From DASYQD01 sp963837455 (GTDB taxonomy: Bacteria; Acidobacteriota; Thermoanaerobaculia; Multivoradales; JAIOJS01), in contig CAWINM010000010.1 in assembly GCA_963837455.1 (NCBI GenBank), positions 1 through 64,000 of the forward strand: a stretch of 64,000 bases of DNA, written 5' to 3'. Position numbers and translations under genes: made by a program. Under the pieces are notes generated by a model. That model was given only the letters and a program-made list of their open reading frames with translations. It made no database searches and was not told where the DNA came from. Numbering within the stretch: the stretch's first letter is position 1; every line of letters begins with the position of its first letter. This document shows, in pieces, positions 17,825 to 26,523 of the stretch.

Positions 17825-19796
17825 ATGCCGCTCGAGCCCGGCTCCACGCTCGGTCGCTATCGCATCGAGCGCCGCCTCGGCGCCGGCGCGATGGGCGAGG
17901 TCTACCTCGCTCGCGACCCGCACATCGAGCGCCAGCTGGCGCTCAAGACCGTGCGCCTCGGCGACGCCGACCCGGCCGAGATCGAGGAGCGCCGCGTGCG
18001 GCTGATGCGCGAGGCGAAGGCCGCCGGCCGACTCGTGCACCCGCACGTGGTGACGCTCTTCGACGCCGGCGAGAGCGAGGGCGTCTTCTACCTCGCCTTC
18101 GAGCTGGTCAGCGGTCCCGACCTGGCGGGGCGCCAGCGCCAGCCGCCGCCGCTCACCCTCGGCGAGGTGCTGCGCATCGGCCGCCAGGCGGCGGAGGGGC
18201 TCGACGCCGCGCATCGCCAGGGGATCGTCCACCGCGACATCAAGCCGAGCAACGTCCTCCTCGACGCCCGCGGTGAGGTGAAAATCAGCGACTTCGGCAT
18301 CGCCAAGATGCTGGGGCAGGGGACCGAGCTGACGCAGACCGGCTCGGTGGTCGGCAGCCCGCACTACCTCTCGCCCGAGCAGATCCGCGGCGAGGAGCTC
18401 GACGGACGCAGCGACGAGTTCTCGCTAGGCGTGCTGCTCTACGAGCTGCTGACGCGCCACCGCCCGTTCGAGGGCGACACCATCACCACGCTCGTCTACC
18501 AGATCCTCGCGCGCGAGCCCAACCCGATCGCGGGGCTGCGTCCCGGCCTGCCCGAGCATGTCGAGCGCACGGTGCTGCGCATGCTGGCCAAGGACCGCGA
18601 CCAGCGCTTCGCCACCGCCGGCGAGGTGGCCATGGAGGCTCGGAGCCTGCGAGCGCGAGCTGCCGCCGGAAATGCTCGCCTCGCCGGCGGCGCCGCTCGT
18701 CGACGAGATGGAGGAGACGGCGAGGCTGCCCCCGCAGACGCCGACGCCGGTGCCGCCGCCGCTGCCCGCGCCGGGAGCGGCGTTCGGGATACCCGGCGAT
18801 GCGACGGGGCCGACCCGGCTCTCGCCGCGGCTGCCGGGCGGGACGCCGCCGTCGGGCCGAGTGACCGAGGCGGCTCCGCCACAGGTCACAGCCAGCGGTG
18901 CCGTGCCGCCACCGCCGCCGGCGGGCGCCGCGGTGGGTGGCTCGGGCCCGCCGGGGGGCGGGGCGGTGCCGGCGCCGCCGGCTGCCGCCGCGGCGCCGGC
19001 ACGCCGGTTCCCCTGCGGCATCCTCGTCCTGGTGGCGGTGCTGGGGCTGCTCGTCGTCGGCGGGGGAGTGGCAGGGATCCTCTACCTGCGGGGAGTGTGG
19101 GGCGGCCGCCATGCCGCCACCGAAGGGGAGCAGCAGGCGCAGCTCGAAGCCACGCCGGCGCCACCCGCAGTGCCCGCCACCACGCCGCCGCCGCTGCCGG
19201 CGAGCACCTCGGTGGCGCCAGCCCCGGAGGCCACGGCCACCGTGGCCGTGGTGCCCGTCGCTCCGCCGCCGGAGCCCACGAGCGCCAGCCCCTTCACCAA
19301 GCCGACGACGCCGGCTCGGGACGACGTGCACGCGGCGCCACGCCCCACGGCCACGCCGGCCGCCACCGCACCCCGGCTCGAGGTCGTGCCCGAGGCGACC
19401 CACACGCGCGCACCGGTCCCCGCCGCGACTCCCCGTCATGTCGAGCCGCCGCCGCGGCCGGAGCCGCCGCCCGAGCCACAGCCGGCGGAGCCGGCGCAGC
19501 GCTACGACCGGGAGATGACCACCACCCTGGCGCTCAAGTTCAAGGTCGAGCCCGAGGACACCGTGGTGAGCTTCAAGGCCGAGGGGGACCGCCGCTTCAC
19601 GGTGATCGGTCGCGCCGAAGACTACGACGCGGACAAGCGCAAGTCGCAGGCCTTCGACCTGCCGGGCGAGGGGATCTACTACCTGCGCCTCTACGCCGAC
19701 GGCCGCGAGATGATCTACCGCCTCGATGCCCACCCGGGGGCGTTGCCCACCACCATCGCCTACGTGCTGATCCCCAAGCCGTCGCGACGGTTCTAG
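17825..19796 (+). CDS. Ser/Thr protein kinase, membrane-anchored, one frameshift
   Basis: The first frame (17825 to about 18640) encodes a full Hanks-type kinase: glycine loop LGAGAMGEVYLA, VALK-type lysine (LALKTV), HRDIKPSNVLLD, DFGIAK and SPEQIRGEELDGRSDEFSLG. Near 18635-18645 one base appears missing. The next frame then carries a Pro/Ala/Gly-rich linker, a membrane helix (GILVLVAVLGLLVVGGGVAG, around 19017-19080), a long Pro/Thr/Ala-rich extracytoplasmic stretch, and a compact C-terminal domain (TTLALKFKVEPEDTVVSFKA to 19796) not recognised. Restoring the base gives a ~657-aa receptor kinase. As written, the first frame runs on to 19993 with nonsense Ala/Arg sequence. Confidence 0.83.
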
Positions 19797-19871
19797 CGCC
19801 CGAGAGCGCCTGGGACGAAGCGGCCTGCAGGCCGCTCGTGTACCGCCAGCCGCGCTCGCCCGTGCCAGCGG

Positions 19872-20522
19872 TCACCCGCCGACCGCGACCCCCCACCGGG
19901 CGCACGGCCGCAGGAAGCGGTCGGCGAGACGCAGCGCCACGGCGGCGAGCACGAACAGCGGCAGGAAGCCGAGCCAGAGCAGCAACGGCTTGACGCCGTT
20001 GCTCACCGGTACCGGCCCCGCCATCGCCAGCACCATCGCCACCGCGAGGGTCGCGGCGGCGAGCTGCAACGGCAGCCGCTGGCGCCAGGCGCGCGCGACG
20101 AGCGCTCCGCTCGCGGCGGCGACGGCGAGGGCGAGGACGAGCTCGAGCGTCGGCAGGCGGCGGTGCAGCCCGGTGAGGCGGAAGATCGTGCCGCACGCCG
20201 TGGTGGGGAGCACGGCGAGCCAGAGCAGGCAGCCGAAGGCGAGCGCGTGCCCGAGGGTGGGTCGCAGCGCGCCGGCGCGCCGCAGCTCGGACCAGGTCCA
20301 GGTCATGGCAGCGGCGGCGGGGAACGCGAAGGGCAGGCCACCGACGAGGCGGCGCCAGATGGGGGCGATGATCGCCGCGTGCAGGGTGCCGAACAGCAGC
20401 ACGCCGAGAGCGGCGAGCAGCACGGAGACGAGCAGCAGCCGCCACCAGCGGCGCGGACCGGTGGGAGTGGCACGGGCAGCGCCGGCCTGGTCGGTCATCG
20501 CCCGTCGCCCGAGCGCGCTCAC
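19872..20522 (-). CDS. Multi-pass membrane protein, unknown
   Basis: A 208-216-aa protein with about six hydrophobic segments (LLLVSVLLAALGVLLFG, LAFGCLLWLAVLPTTACG, LELVLALAVAAASGALVA and others) and no recognisable motif. It starts at GTG 20522, overlapping the upstream methyltransferase-like gene by 4 bp, or at ATG 20498; the overlap argues for coupling. It is the last gene of a minus-strand run of four short membrane-protein genes. Confidence 0.6.
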   Translation of the reverse strand: MSALGRRAMTDQAGAARATPTGPRRWWRLLLVSVLLAALGVLLFGTLHAAIIAPIWRRLVGGLPFAFPAAAAMTWTWSELRRAGALRPTLGHALAFGCLLWLAVLPTTACGTIFRLTGLHRRLPTLELVLALAVAAASGALVARAWRQRLPLQLAAATLAVAMVLAMAGPVPVSNGVKPLLLWLGFLPLFVLAAVALRLADRFLRPCARWGVAVGG

Positions 20523-20992
20523 AGCCACCTCCTCACCCGGCGCCGGTAGGCGTCGTAGGCGGCGCCGAACCTCGCCGCCAGGTAGCGCTCCTCGCGGCGC
20601 ACCACGCCGAGGTCCAGGACGAGGAAGAGCGCGGCCGTCGCTGCCAGGAGCCACCAGCTGTCGGCGGCGATCGCCACCGCCAGCGCGACGCCGAGGAAGG
20701 CGAGATAGATCGGGTTGCGGCTCAGCCGGTAGACGCTCGAGGAGACGACGGTGGTGCTCGGCTGGTAGGGGTTGGGCGTCGTGTGGTGGCCGTGGAGCTC
20801 GCGCACGGCGGCCAGGAACACCGCGGTCGCGAGCAGCAGCAGCGCGACGCTGGCGGCGAGGCGCCACGTTCGCTGGTCGCCGACGATCGGGAGGGGAAGA
20901 AAGTGGTCCGCGACGAACCCCGCGACGACGGCGACGAAGAGGAGGAGCGGCGGTGGGGCGACGACTCCCGGGAGATCAGGGTTGCTGCGCAT
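20519..20992 (-). CDS. Isoprenylcysteine carboxyl methyltransferase (ICMT/PEMT) family protein
   Basis: A 157-aa integral membrane protein with four or five helices. The C-terminal half carries the family signature: TTVVSSSVYRLSRNPIYLAF (the SRNPIY motif binds S-adenosylmethionine), then RREERYLAARFGAAYDAYRR, matching the E-x2-L-x3-F-G-x2-Y-x2-Y-x3-VRR end. Bacterial members methylate lipids or unknown small substrates at the inner membrane. It overlaps its neighbours on both sides, indicating one operon. Confidence 0.85.
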   Translation of the reverse strand: MRSNPDLPGVVAPPPLLLFVAVVAGFVADHFLPLPIVGDQRTWRLAASVALLLLATAVFLAAVRELHGHHTTPNPYQPSTTVVSSSVYRLSRNPIYLAFLGVALAVAIAADSWWLLAATAALFLVLDLGVVRREERYLAARFGAAYDAYRRRVRRWL

Positions 20993-21443
20993 CCGTATCC
21001 CCGCGCTCCCGCCCGGTCGCTGTACCGCCGACCCAGCGCTGGATGAGGTAGGTCATCGCCGCAGCCAGCGCGCCCGCGGAGAGCAGGTCGGCGACCCCGT
21101 GGTAGCGCATGAACAGGGCGAGGGCGAAATAGAGGGCGAGCGAGGTCACCAGCACGGCGAGCCAGCGCCGATGCAGCGCGACCAGCGAGACCACCAGCGA
21201 GGCGGCGAACGCGGCGTGCGTGCTGTAGTCGAGGCCCAGTGACGGCCACAGGGCGAGGCGGTCGTCCACGGCCCGCACCAGGTAGACGAAGCCGATGCCG
21301 AGGGCGGCGGCCCCGTAGTAGCGCACCAGCCGCGGCGCCGGGCGGGGTCGCAGCAACCAGGGCGCCAGCAGGGCGAGCAGCGCGAGCAGCGGGTTGTAAG
21401 CATCCGCCACTCCGTCGAAGAGGTGATAGGCGGCGGGGCTCAA
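20976..21443 (-). CDS. PAP2-like membrane protein (putative)
   Basis: A 155-aa membrane protein with five hydrophobic segments. DYSTHAAFAASL and MRYHGVADLLSAG resemble the second and third motifs of the PAP2/lipid phosphatase family (S-x-H and R-x5-H-x3-D), although the arginine and spacing are imperfect and the first motif is not evident. The start is a TTG at 21443. The 3' end overlaps the ICMT-family gene by 17 bp. Lipid phosphatase activity is only a suggestion. Confidence 0.5.
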   Translation of the reverse strand: MSPAAYHLFDGVADAYNPLLALLALLAPWLLRPRPAPRLVRYYGAAALGIGFVYLVRAVDDRLALWPSLGLDYSTHAAFAASLVVSLVALHRRWLAVLVTSLALYFALALFMRYHGVADLLSAGALAAAMTYLIQRWVGGTATGRERGDTDAQQP

Positions 21444-21501
21444 GCTCGGCGGCGTTCCATCTCGCTGTGACGAGGCGCCGCCGCTGCAGCCGGATGACGC
21501 T

Positions 21502-22116
21502 TCACGTCGTCACCGCGGCGAGCCCGCCGAGCACCGCCGCGATGATCAGGCCGAGGACGACGATCGACAGCACGGTCACGGTGAGGATCCCGGCACGCCG
21601 CCAGAAAGTGGCCTGGTGGGTCACGAACCCCTCGAGGGCGCCGCGGGCGCCGAGGGTCGCCATGGCGTCGAGCGCGGCGACCGAGCGCCGGAGCGGCAGC
21701 ACCAGCGCCAGACCGACCGCGGCGTAGAAGCCGTAGACGAGCGCGAGGGGAAGGAAGCGTGGGTTGAGGAGGCCGCTGAAGAGCGTGCCCACACCGGCGA
21801 CCGCCATCAGCCCGATCGCCGCCAGCCCGTAGATCCCCAGGAAGCGCAGCCACGGCCGTGCCCGGTTGAGGGAGCTCACCGTCAGGTGCGAGATGCGCAG
21901 CTCCGGCGGATAGCCGGCGCCCGCGGGCTCGCGCGCCGGGGCGGCCAACGGCGGCAGCGAGGCGGCGGCTGGCGCGAGGCCGGGGCCAGGGGGAGGTGCG
22001 GGAGGGGGCCCCGGCGGCGCCGCCGGAACCCCGGTCCCGGCGAGCGTGACGCCGCACCCCGGGCACTCCCGGGCTGCCTCCGCCTGCGCCAGCCCACAGC
22101 GTGGACAGTACGACAC
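21502..22116 (-). CDS. Zinc-ribbon membrane protein
   Basis: A 204-aa protein starting at GTG 22116 behind GGAGGAGACGCG. Residues 1-25 form a zinc ribbon (CPRCG, then CPGCG). A Pro/Ala-rich linker follows, then four hydrophobic helices (FLGIYGLAAIGLMAVAGVG, PLALVYGFYAAVGLALVLP, ILTVTVLSIVVLGLIIAAVL). The ribbon-linker-helices layout is common for small bacterial membrane proteins of unknown function. It is divergent from the M16 peptidase pair. Confidence 0.7.
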   Translation of the reverse strand: MSYCPRCGLAQAEAARECPGCGVTLAGTGVPAAPPGPPPAPPPGPGLAPAAASLPPLAAPAREPAGAGYPPELRISHLTVSSLNRARPWLRFLGIYGLAAIGLMAVAGVGTLFSGLLNPRFLPLALVYGFYAAVGLALVLPLRRSVAALDAMATLGARGALEGFVTHQATFWRRAGILTVTVLSIVVLGLIIAAVLGGLAAVTT

Positions 22117-22318
22117 CGCGTCTCCTCCAGCTCGACCCGGGTTGCAGCGGCGATTCTAGCGAGTGCGAGGCCAGCGGTCGCACCGCGCTGCGAAATCCGT
22201 CGATCGCAACGATCGCCCGCTGCGCGGGTGACGTCGCCGTCGAGCCCATTTCTCGAGCGGCCTCGCCTACCTGGGCGCTCGCGCACCCCGGCCCCGTGCA
22301 ACGGCTACACTCGCGACC

Positions 22319-23689
22319 GTGAAGCGCTTCGCTCATCGCCGGCGTCGGGCCGGCGCCGACTGGAAGGGCCCGCGGGAGCCGGGACCGAGCGCGCCGGCGC
22401 TCGCCGCGACGACGGCGGCCCTCGGGCTCCCCGGCCGCCGCCACCGCCATCGCCTCGCCAACGGCCTCGACGTGCTGCTGGTGGCGGTGCCCGGGGCGGA
22501 GGTGGTGTCGACGACGCTCTGGTACCGCGCCGGCTGCCGCGACGAGGCGGTGGGGCAGGGCGGCGTGGCGCACTTCCTCGAGCACATGATGTTCAAGGGG
22601 TCGCCAGGCTACGGGCCGGGGCAGATCGACCGGCGGACGCAGGCGCTCGGCGGCAGCAACAACGCCTACACCAGCCACGACGCCACCGTTTACTACTTCA
22701 AGCTGTCGGCGCGCGTCTGGCGCGAGGCGCTCGCCATCGAGGCCGATCGCATGGCGGCCTTGACGCTCGACCCGCGAGAGGTGGCGAGCGAACGGCAGGT
22801 GATCCTCGAGGAGGTGGCGATGTACGAGAGCGACCCCTGGGAGGCCCTCGAGCAGGAGGTGTCCACGGCGCTCTTCGGCGAGCACCCCTACGCGCGCCCC
22901 GTGCTCGGCACGCGCTCGCAGCTGCTCGCCACGGGCGGCGATCAGCTCGCCACCTTCCATCGTCGTTTCTACCGCCCCGACAACGCCGCCCTGGTGGTGG
23001 CGGGCGCCGTCGGGGAGGACGACCTCGCCGCCGTCGAGGCGAGCCTGGGGGCGCTCCCGGCGGCTGCGTCGCCGCGCCCGGAGCTGCCGGCGTGGCAACC
23101 TCCGGCGCCGCTGCTGCGCGTCGAGCGCCGCCACGGCGAGGTGTCGCGGATGCTGCTGGCGCTGCCGGCGCCGCCCGCCGATCATTCCGACCACGCGTTG
23201 CTGCGCGTGCTGGTCACCGCGCTTGCCGACGGCAGGACCAGCCGGCTCCGTCGCGACCTCGTGGAGGAGCGCGAGCGCTGCCTGTTCGTCGATGCCGACG
23301 CCAGCGCCGCGGTGGGTCCGGGCACCCTCACCATCGAGGCCGAGCTGCACGCCGGAGTCGAGGCGGCGGCGGTGGAGGAGTCCGTGCTCGCACATTTGCG
23401 CGGGCTCGCCGAGGAGCCGCTGACCGAGGAGGAGCTCGCCCGGGCTCGCAGCGCCCTCCTCGCCGACTGGGTGTTCGGCAACGAGCTGGTGCACCAGCAG
23501 GCGCTGTCGCTCGGCTACGGGCTGGCGCTCTACGACGAGGAGCAGGCGGAGCGCAGCCTGGCCGCCGCGCTCGCCGCGTCCGCGGCGGAGCTGCAGGCGG
23601 CGGCGGCGCGCTGGCTGGTGCCCGAGCGCGGTGTCCTCGGCTGGGCGCTGCCGAAGCGGAGGCGCCGTGGGCGCGCGGCGGCGAGCTAA
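22319..23689 (+). CDS. M16 family zinc metallopeptidase, catalytic subunit
   Basis: A 456-aa pitrilysin-family protein with the inverted zinc motif HFLEH (H85, E88, H89) and the downstream acidic segment ERQVILEEVAMYES that provides the third ligand. It also has the C-terminal-half R/Y-type segment typical of the fold. No signal peptide is evident, although the family is often periplasmic. It starts at GTG 22319. The next gene, 1 bp away, is a second M16 chain without the zinc motif, giving the usual active/inactive heterodimer that digests short peptides. Confidence 0.9.
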   Translation: MKRFAHRRRRAGADWKGPREPGPSAPALAATTAALGLPGRRHRHRLANGLDVLLVAVPGAEVVSTTLWYRAGCRDEAVGQGGVAHFLEHMMFKGSPGYGPGQIDRRTQALGGSNNAYTSHDATVYYFKLSARVWREALAIEADRMAALTLDPREVASERQVILEEVAMYESDPWEALEQEVSTALFGEHPYARPVLGTRSQLLATGGDQLATFHRRFYRPDNAALVVAGAVGEDDLAAVEASLGALPAAASPRPELPAWQPPAPLLRVERRHGEVSRMLLALPAPPADHSDHALLRVLVTALADGRTSRLRRDLVEERERCLFVDADASAAVGPGTLTIEAELHAGVEAAAVEESVLAHLRGLAEEPLTEEELARARSALLADWVFGNELVHQQALSLGYGLALYDEEQAERSLAAALAASAAELQAAAARWLVPERGVLGWALPKRRRRGRAAAS

Positions 23690-23690
23690 C

Positions 23691-25028
23691 GTGCGGCCCG
23701 GCGGCCGCGGCGAGCGCGCCGGCGACGCGGTGAGCGCCGAGGATACGGCCGGCGTGGCAGGGCCTGCCTCCGACGTCGACTGCGCCGGCCTTGCCTTCGC
23801 CGTGCCGGTGGCGCCACCTCGCCTCGAGCTGCGGGTGCGCCACGTGCCCGGCGTACCGGTGGTGGCGGTGCGTGTCTGGCTCCGCGGCGGTGCCCGCGCC
23901 GAGGCGCACCCGGGCGTGTCCTGGGCCTCCGGCCGCTTGCTCGCCGAGGGCACCCGCCGGCACGACTGGCGGGCACTGGCGACGGCTGCGGAGGACCGCG
24001 GAGCGACGCTCCACGGCTTCGGTGGCTACGAGGCGCACGGCGTGGCGGTCGACGCCCTCGCCGCGGACTGGGAGCTGGCCCTCGCCTGGGCGGCGGAGCT
24101 CGTGCTCGAGAGCACCTTTCCCGCCGACCGCCTGGCCTGGGTGCGACGGCAGGGGGAGACCGAGCTGGCGAGCGACTGGGACCAGCCCGAGGTGCGCACG
24201 TCCTGGGCCTTCCTCGAGCAGCTCTACGCGCCCAACCCGCGCGGCCGCCCGCTGCAGGGGGACGCCGCGAGCCTGGCTGGGCTCGACCCCGAGGCGTGTT
24301 GCGACTTCCACGCCGCCGCGCTCGCCCGCGGGGTGATCGTGACGGTGGCTGGCAAGGTCGCCGAGGAGGCGGTGCGCGAGAGGCTGGGGGAGCACTTCGC
24401 CGCGCTCGCCGGCGGCACGGCAAGCTTCGCCGAACCGCCGCCACCGGTGGGGCTGTCGGTCGCGCGGCGCGAGATCCCGTCCGGCGCCGTCGACCAGGCG
24501 CACCTCTACCTCGGCCACTTGACGGTGCCGCGCCTGCACCCCGATCATGCGGCGCTCGAGGTGCTCGGCGTCGCGCTCGGCGCCGGCGCCGGGCTGACCG
24601 GCCGCATCCCCGAGCGCCTGCGGGAGCGCGAGGGGCTCGCCTACGCGGCGCAGGCGGCGACCGTGGCGGGGGCGAGCAGCGAGCCAGGGCGGCTGGTCGC
24701 CTACGTCGCGACCTCGCCGCGCACGGTGGCGCAGGCCGAGAGCTCGGTGCGCGAGGAGCTGGCGCGGGTGGTGGCGGAGGGGCTCGGCGAGGAGGAGTTC
24801 GCGGAGGCGCGCACCTACCTCCTCGGCAGGGAGCCGTTCCGGCGCGAGAGCGCCCGGCAGTGGGCCGATCTGCTCGCCGAGGGCGCGCACTGGGGGCTGC
24901 CGCTCGACGACGCCGGCTGGTGCGAGGGGGAGCTGCAGCGGCTCGACCGCGCGCAGGTCGAGGCCGCGGCGCGGCGCCACCTGCGACCGGAGGCGCTCGA
25001 GGTGACGGTGGGCCTGCCGGGGGAGTAG
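23691..25028 (+). CDS. M16 family peptidase-like, non-catalytic subunit
   Basis: A ~445-aa M16-fold protein lacking HxxEH; the equivalent stretch reads GVSWASGRLLAEGTRRHDW. It keeps the substrate-side features such as HLYLGHLTVPRLHPDHAAL, a glycine-rich GAGAGLTGRIPERLRE and REGLAYAAQA. The start is uncertain: GTG 23691 follows the first gene's stop, an in-frame start at 23631 would overlap it, and GTG 23730 is also possible. Paired with the upstream catalytic chain, it should form a clam-shell heterodimer. Confidence 0.88.
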   Translation: MRPGGRGERAGDAVSAEDTAGVAGPASDVDCAGLAFAVPVAPPRLELRVRHVPGVPVVAVRVWLRGGARAEAHPGVSWASGRLLAEGTRRHDWRALATAAEDRGATLHGFGGYEAHGVAVDALAADWELALAWAAELVLESTFPADRLAWVRRQGETELASDWDQPEVRTSWAFLEQLYAPNPRGRPLQGDAASLAGLDPEACCDFHAAALARGVIVTVAGKVAEEAVRERLGEHFAALAGGTASFAEPPPPVGLSVARREIPSGAVDQAHLYLGHLTVPRLHPDHAALEVLGVALGAGAGLTGRIPERLREREGLAYAAQAATVAGASSEPGRLVAYVATSPRTVAQAESSVREELARVVAEGLGEEEFAEARTYLLGREPFRRESARQWADLLAEGAHWGLPLDDAGWCEGELQRLDRAQVEAAARRHLRPEALEVTVGLPGE

Positions 25029-25050
25029 TCGGGGAGGGCCCGCGACGGCT

Positions 25051-25310
25051 CTAGGCCGAGGCCTGCGGCCTCAGGCAGCGGCTGATCTGCTGGATCAGCC
25101 CGATGTCCCAGGCGAGCCACTGGCCGTCCACGTAGCCGTCGCGGTAGGAGCCGTGATCGCTCGAATCGGGGTAGAAGCTCGCCTCAGCGAGGCCGTCGCA
25201 GTCGGGGTAGCTGCGGTCGCGGCCGCGCTGCACGCCGTCGGCGAAGCCCTTAGAGGTAGTCGGCGTCGCCCTGCACGTGGTCGTCGACGAAGGCGGCCTC
25301 CTCGGCCGCC
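25051..25310 (-). pseudogene. Truncated conserved hypothetical gene at island border
   Basis: On the minus strand from 25310 to about 25255 the frame reads AAEEAAFVDDHVQGDADYL, then meets a stop. One base off, it continues as GFADGVQRGRDRSYPDC, GSYRDGYVDGQWLAWDIGL and ISRCLRPQ to the stop at 25051. The repeated (F/Y)xDGYxDG-like pattern suggests a genuine small protein gene. The 5' end is missing exactly where the IS110 remnant and the cassette begin. Function unknown. Confidence 0.5.
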
Positions 25311-25312
25311 TA
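25302..25312 (+). repeat. 11-bp inverted repeat, left border of accessory island
   Basis: TCGGCCGCCTA here is the exact reverse complement of TAGGCGGCCGA at 30854-30864. Both copies lie at the point where the flanking host-like gene fragments stop, so they mark the ends of the IS110-plus-cassette insert. Confidence 0.45.
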
Positions 25313-26135
25313 GTAATACCGGAGACCTGCAGGCCATGGCCGACTGGCTGATCGAGCATGGCGTGACGACGGTAGCCATGGAAGCGACCGGTGTGTACTG
25401 GGTGGCGCCGTACGAGGCGCTGCGAGATCGCGGCATCGAGGTGTGTGTGTGCGACACGCGGGCGACCAACAGGTGGCAGGGCGCAAGAGCGATGTCTCGG
25501 ATTGTCAGTGGATCCAGGAGCTGCGCTCGTACGGGCTGCTCAAGCAGGCCTTCCTGCCCACCGCGCAGATTGCGACGCTGCGCTCGTACATGCAACAGCG
25601 CGATCGCTGGGTGGCGGACGCCGCTCGGGCGGTGCAGCACATGCAGCAAGCGCTGGAGCTGATGAACGTGAAGCTGACGGAGGTGGTGTCGAACATCACC
25701 GGAGCGACCGGGATCGCACGTGATGCGGGGATGTGCGACCGGCGATGGCGCCCCTGATGGAAAGGGCAAGCGCGAGCAGGCGCCGCACCCGTTTGCTTTC
25801 GACGCTCGCGGTCACTGCTCTTGCATGGCGGGCGTGGACCTCACGACGATCGACGGTGTCGGAAGCAATACTGTGCTCGCTGTACGAAGTCAGCCCTCGG
25901 TGCCTTCTATCGCCGACTCCGCGCACGTTTCGGTGCTCCCAAAGCGATCACCGCCGCCGCCTACAAGATCGCCAAGCTCTTCTACCGCATGCTCAAGACA
26001 CGCCGCCTCTACCATGACCTCCGGCAAGCCGCCTACGACGAGCGCTTCCGCGCCCGTCGTCTCAGGTCCCTCACCCGCATGGCCAAAGACCTCGGATTCC
26101 ATCTCGTCGCCGTCGAGCCGCCGGGGGAACGGCTA
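25313..26135 (+). pseudogene. IS110-family transposase remnant
   Basis: Pieces in three frames read as an IS110-type DEDD transposase. They include MADWLIEHGVTTVAMEATGV, YEALRDRGIEVCVCDTR, RKSDVSDCQWIQELRSYGLL (the SDxxDxxxI/L acid motif) and QIATLRSYMQQRDRW. Later come remnants around YCARCTKSALGAFYRRLRAR and AAYKIAKLFYRMLKT, as in the transposase_20 C-terminus. The N-terminal ~60 residues, with the first Asp (VGIDVSK-type), are absent. Frameshifts at about 25480, 25500, 25730 and 25880 break the rest. IS110 elements use a bridge RNA from a terminal non-coding region. Here the left end is gone, so the element should be immobile. Confidence 0.72.
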
Positions 26136-26168
26136 GTGGGAAGCGCACGGCGCTTGACTCCTCCCTCC

Positions 26169-26178
26169 GGGGGGGGGG
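26169..26178 (+). repeat. G10 homopolymer upstream of the cassette
   Basis: A run of ten G lies 91 bp upstream of the first cassette gene. A TTGACT (26155-26160) precedes it and TAGCCT (26179-26184) follows, so the run would fall in the spacer of a weak -35/-10 pair. Such tracts are slippage-prone in cells and error-prone in sequencing. Confidence 0.5.
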
Positions 26179-26221
26179 TAGCCTCGCAAGCCAGCGGTGC
26201 ATGTGGCTTTCTCGTAGATTC

Positions 26222-26236
26222 GATTCAGCCTGAATC
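26222..26236. promoter_or_regulatory. 15-bp palindrome, candidate operator of the cassette
   Basis: GATTCAG-C-CTGAATC is a perfect dyad 34 bp before the start codon of the six-Cys peptide gene and just after a possible -10 (TAGATT, 26215-26220). A partial copy (CGATTCG) lies at 26247-26253. No regulator gene is adjacent; operator function is inferred from position. Confidence 0.35.
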
Positions 26237-26270
26237 CAGCACACTTCGATTCGACAAAGGAGGAGAGAGG

Positions 26271-26486
26271 ATGAGCAAGCACAACGTCCAGAGAATTGGA
26301 GCCCGTTCGCTGCTTCTCGCTGTCGCCCTCGCGGCGGGAATCGGATTCGCCGCCAGCGAGAAACCAGCGAACGCTGGCGCTTGTGGGACCTGCACTGGAG
26401 GGAGGTTCGACTATGGGGCCCTCACCTGCGGTGGGGCCTACGCGGACTGCGAAAACTGTACCGTGTGCACGAAGCCGAGGATCTGA
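26271..26486 (+). CDS. Small exported six-cysteine peptide (novel)
   Basis: A 71-aa peptide starting at 26271 behind a strong AAAGGAGGAGAGAGG site. Residues 1-35 form a signal peptide (basic start, LLLAVALAAGIGFAA core, cleavage after ANA). The ~36-residue mature part is Gly/Cys-rich with cysteines at 38, 41, 53, 60, 63 and 66, i.e. C-x2-C-x11-C-x6-C-x2-C-x2-C. The pattern could form disulfides or bind metal through CxxCxxC. No homologue is recognised. The layout (short leader, Cys-rich core, exported) recalls NVEALA-like or RiPP-like peptides, but no modifying enzyme lies nearby. The three downstream genes encode a propeller-like protein, a thioredoxin-like lipoprotein and a giant repeat protein. 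Confidence 0.7.
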   Translation: MSKHNVQRIGARSLLLAVALAAGIGFAASEKPANAGACGTCTGGRFDYGALTCGGAYADCENCTVCTKPRI

Positions 26487-26523
26487 CAGCCAGGGTTCGC
26501 ACCCGACGCTGAGGGGATCGGGC

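Noticed and set aside
21440..23953. 837-codon minus-strand frame
   Set aside because: Runs antisense through the M16 peptidase gene and out of frame through the zinc-ribbon gene; no coherent domain.
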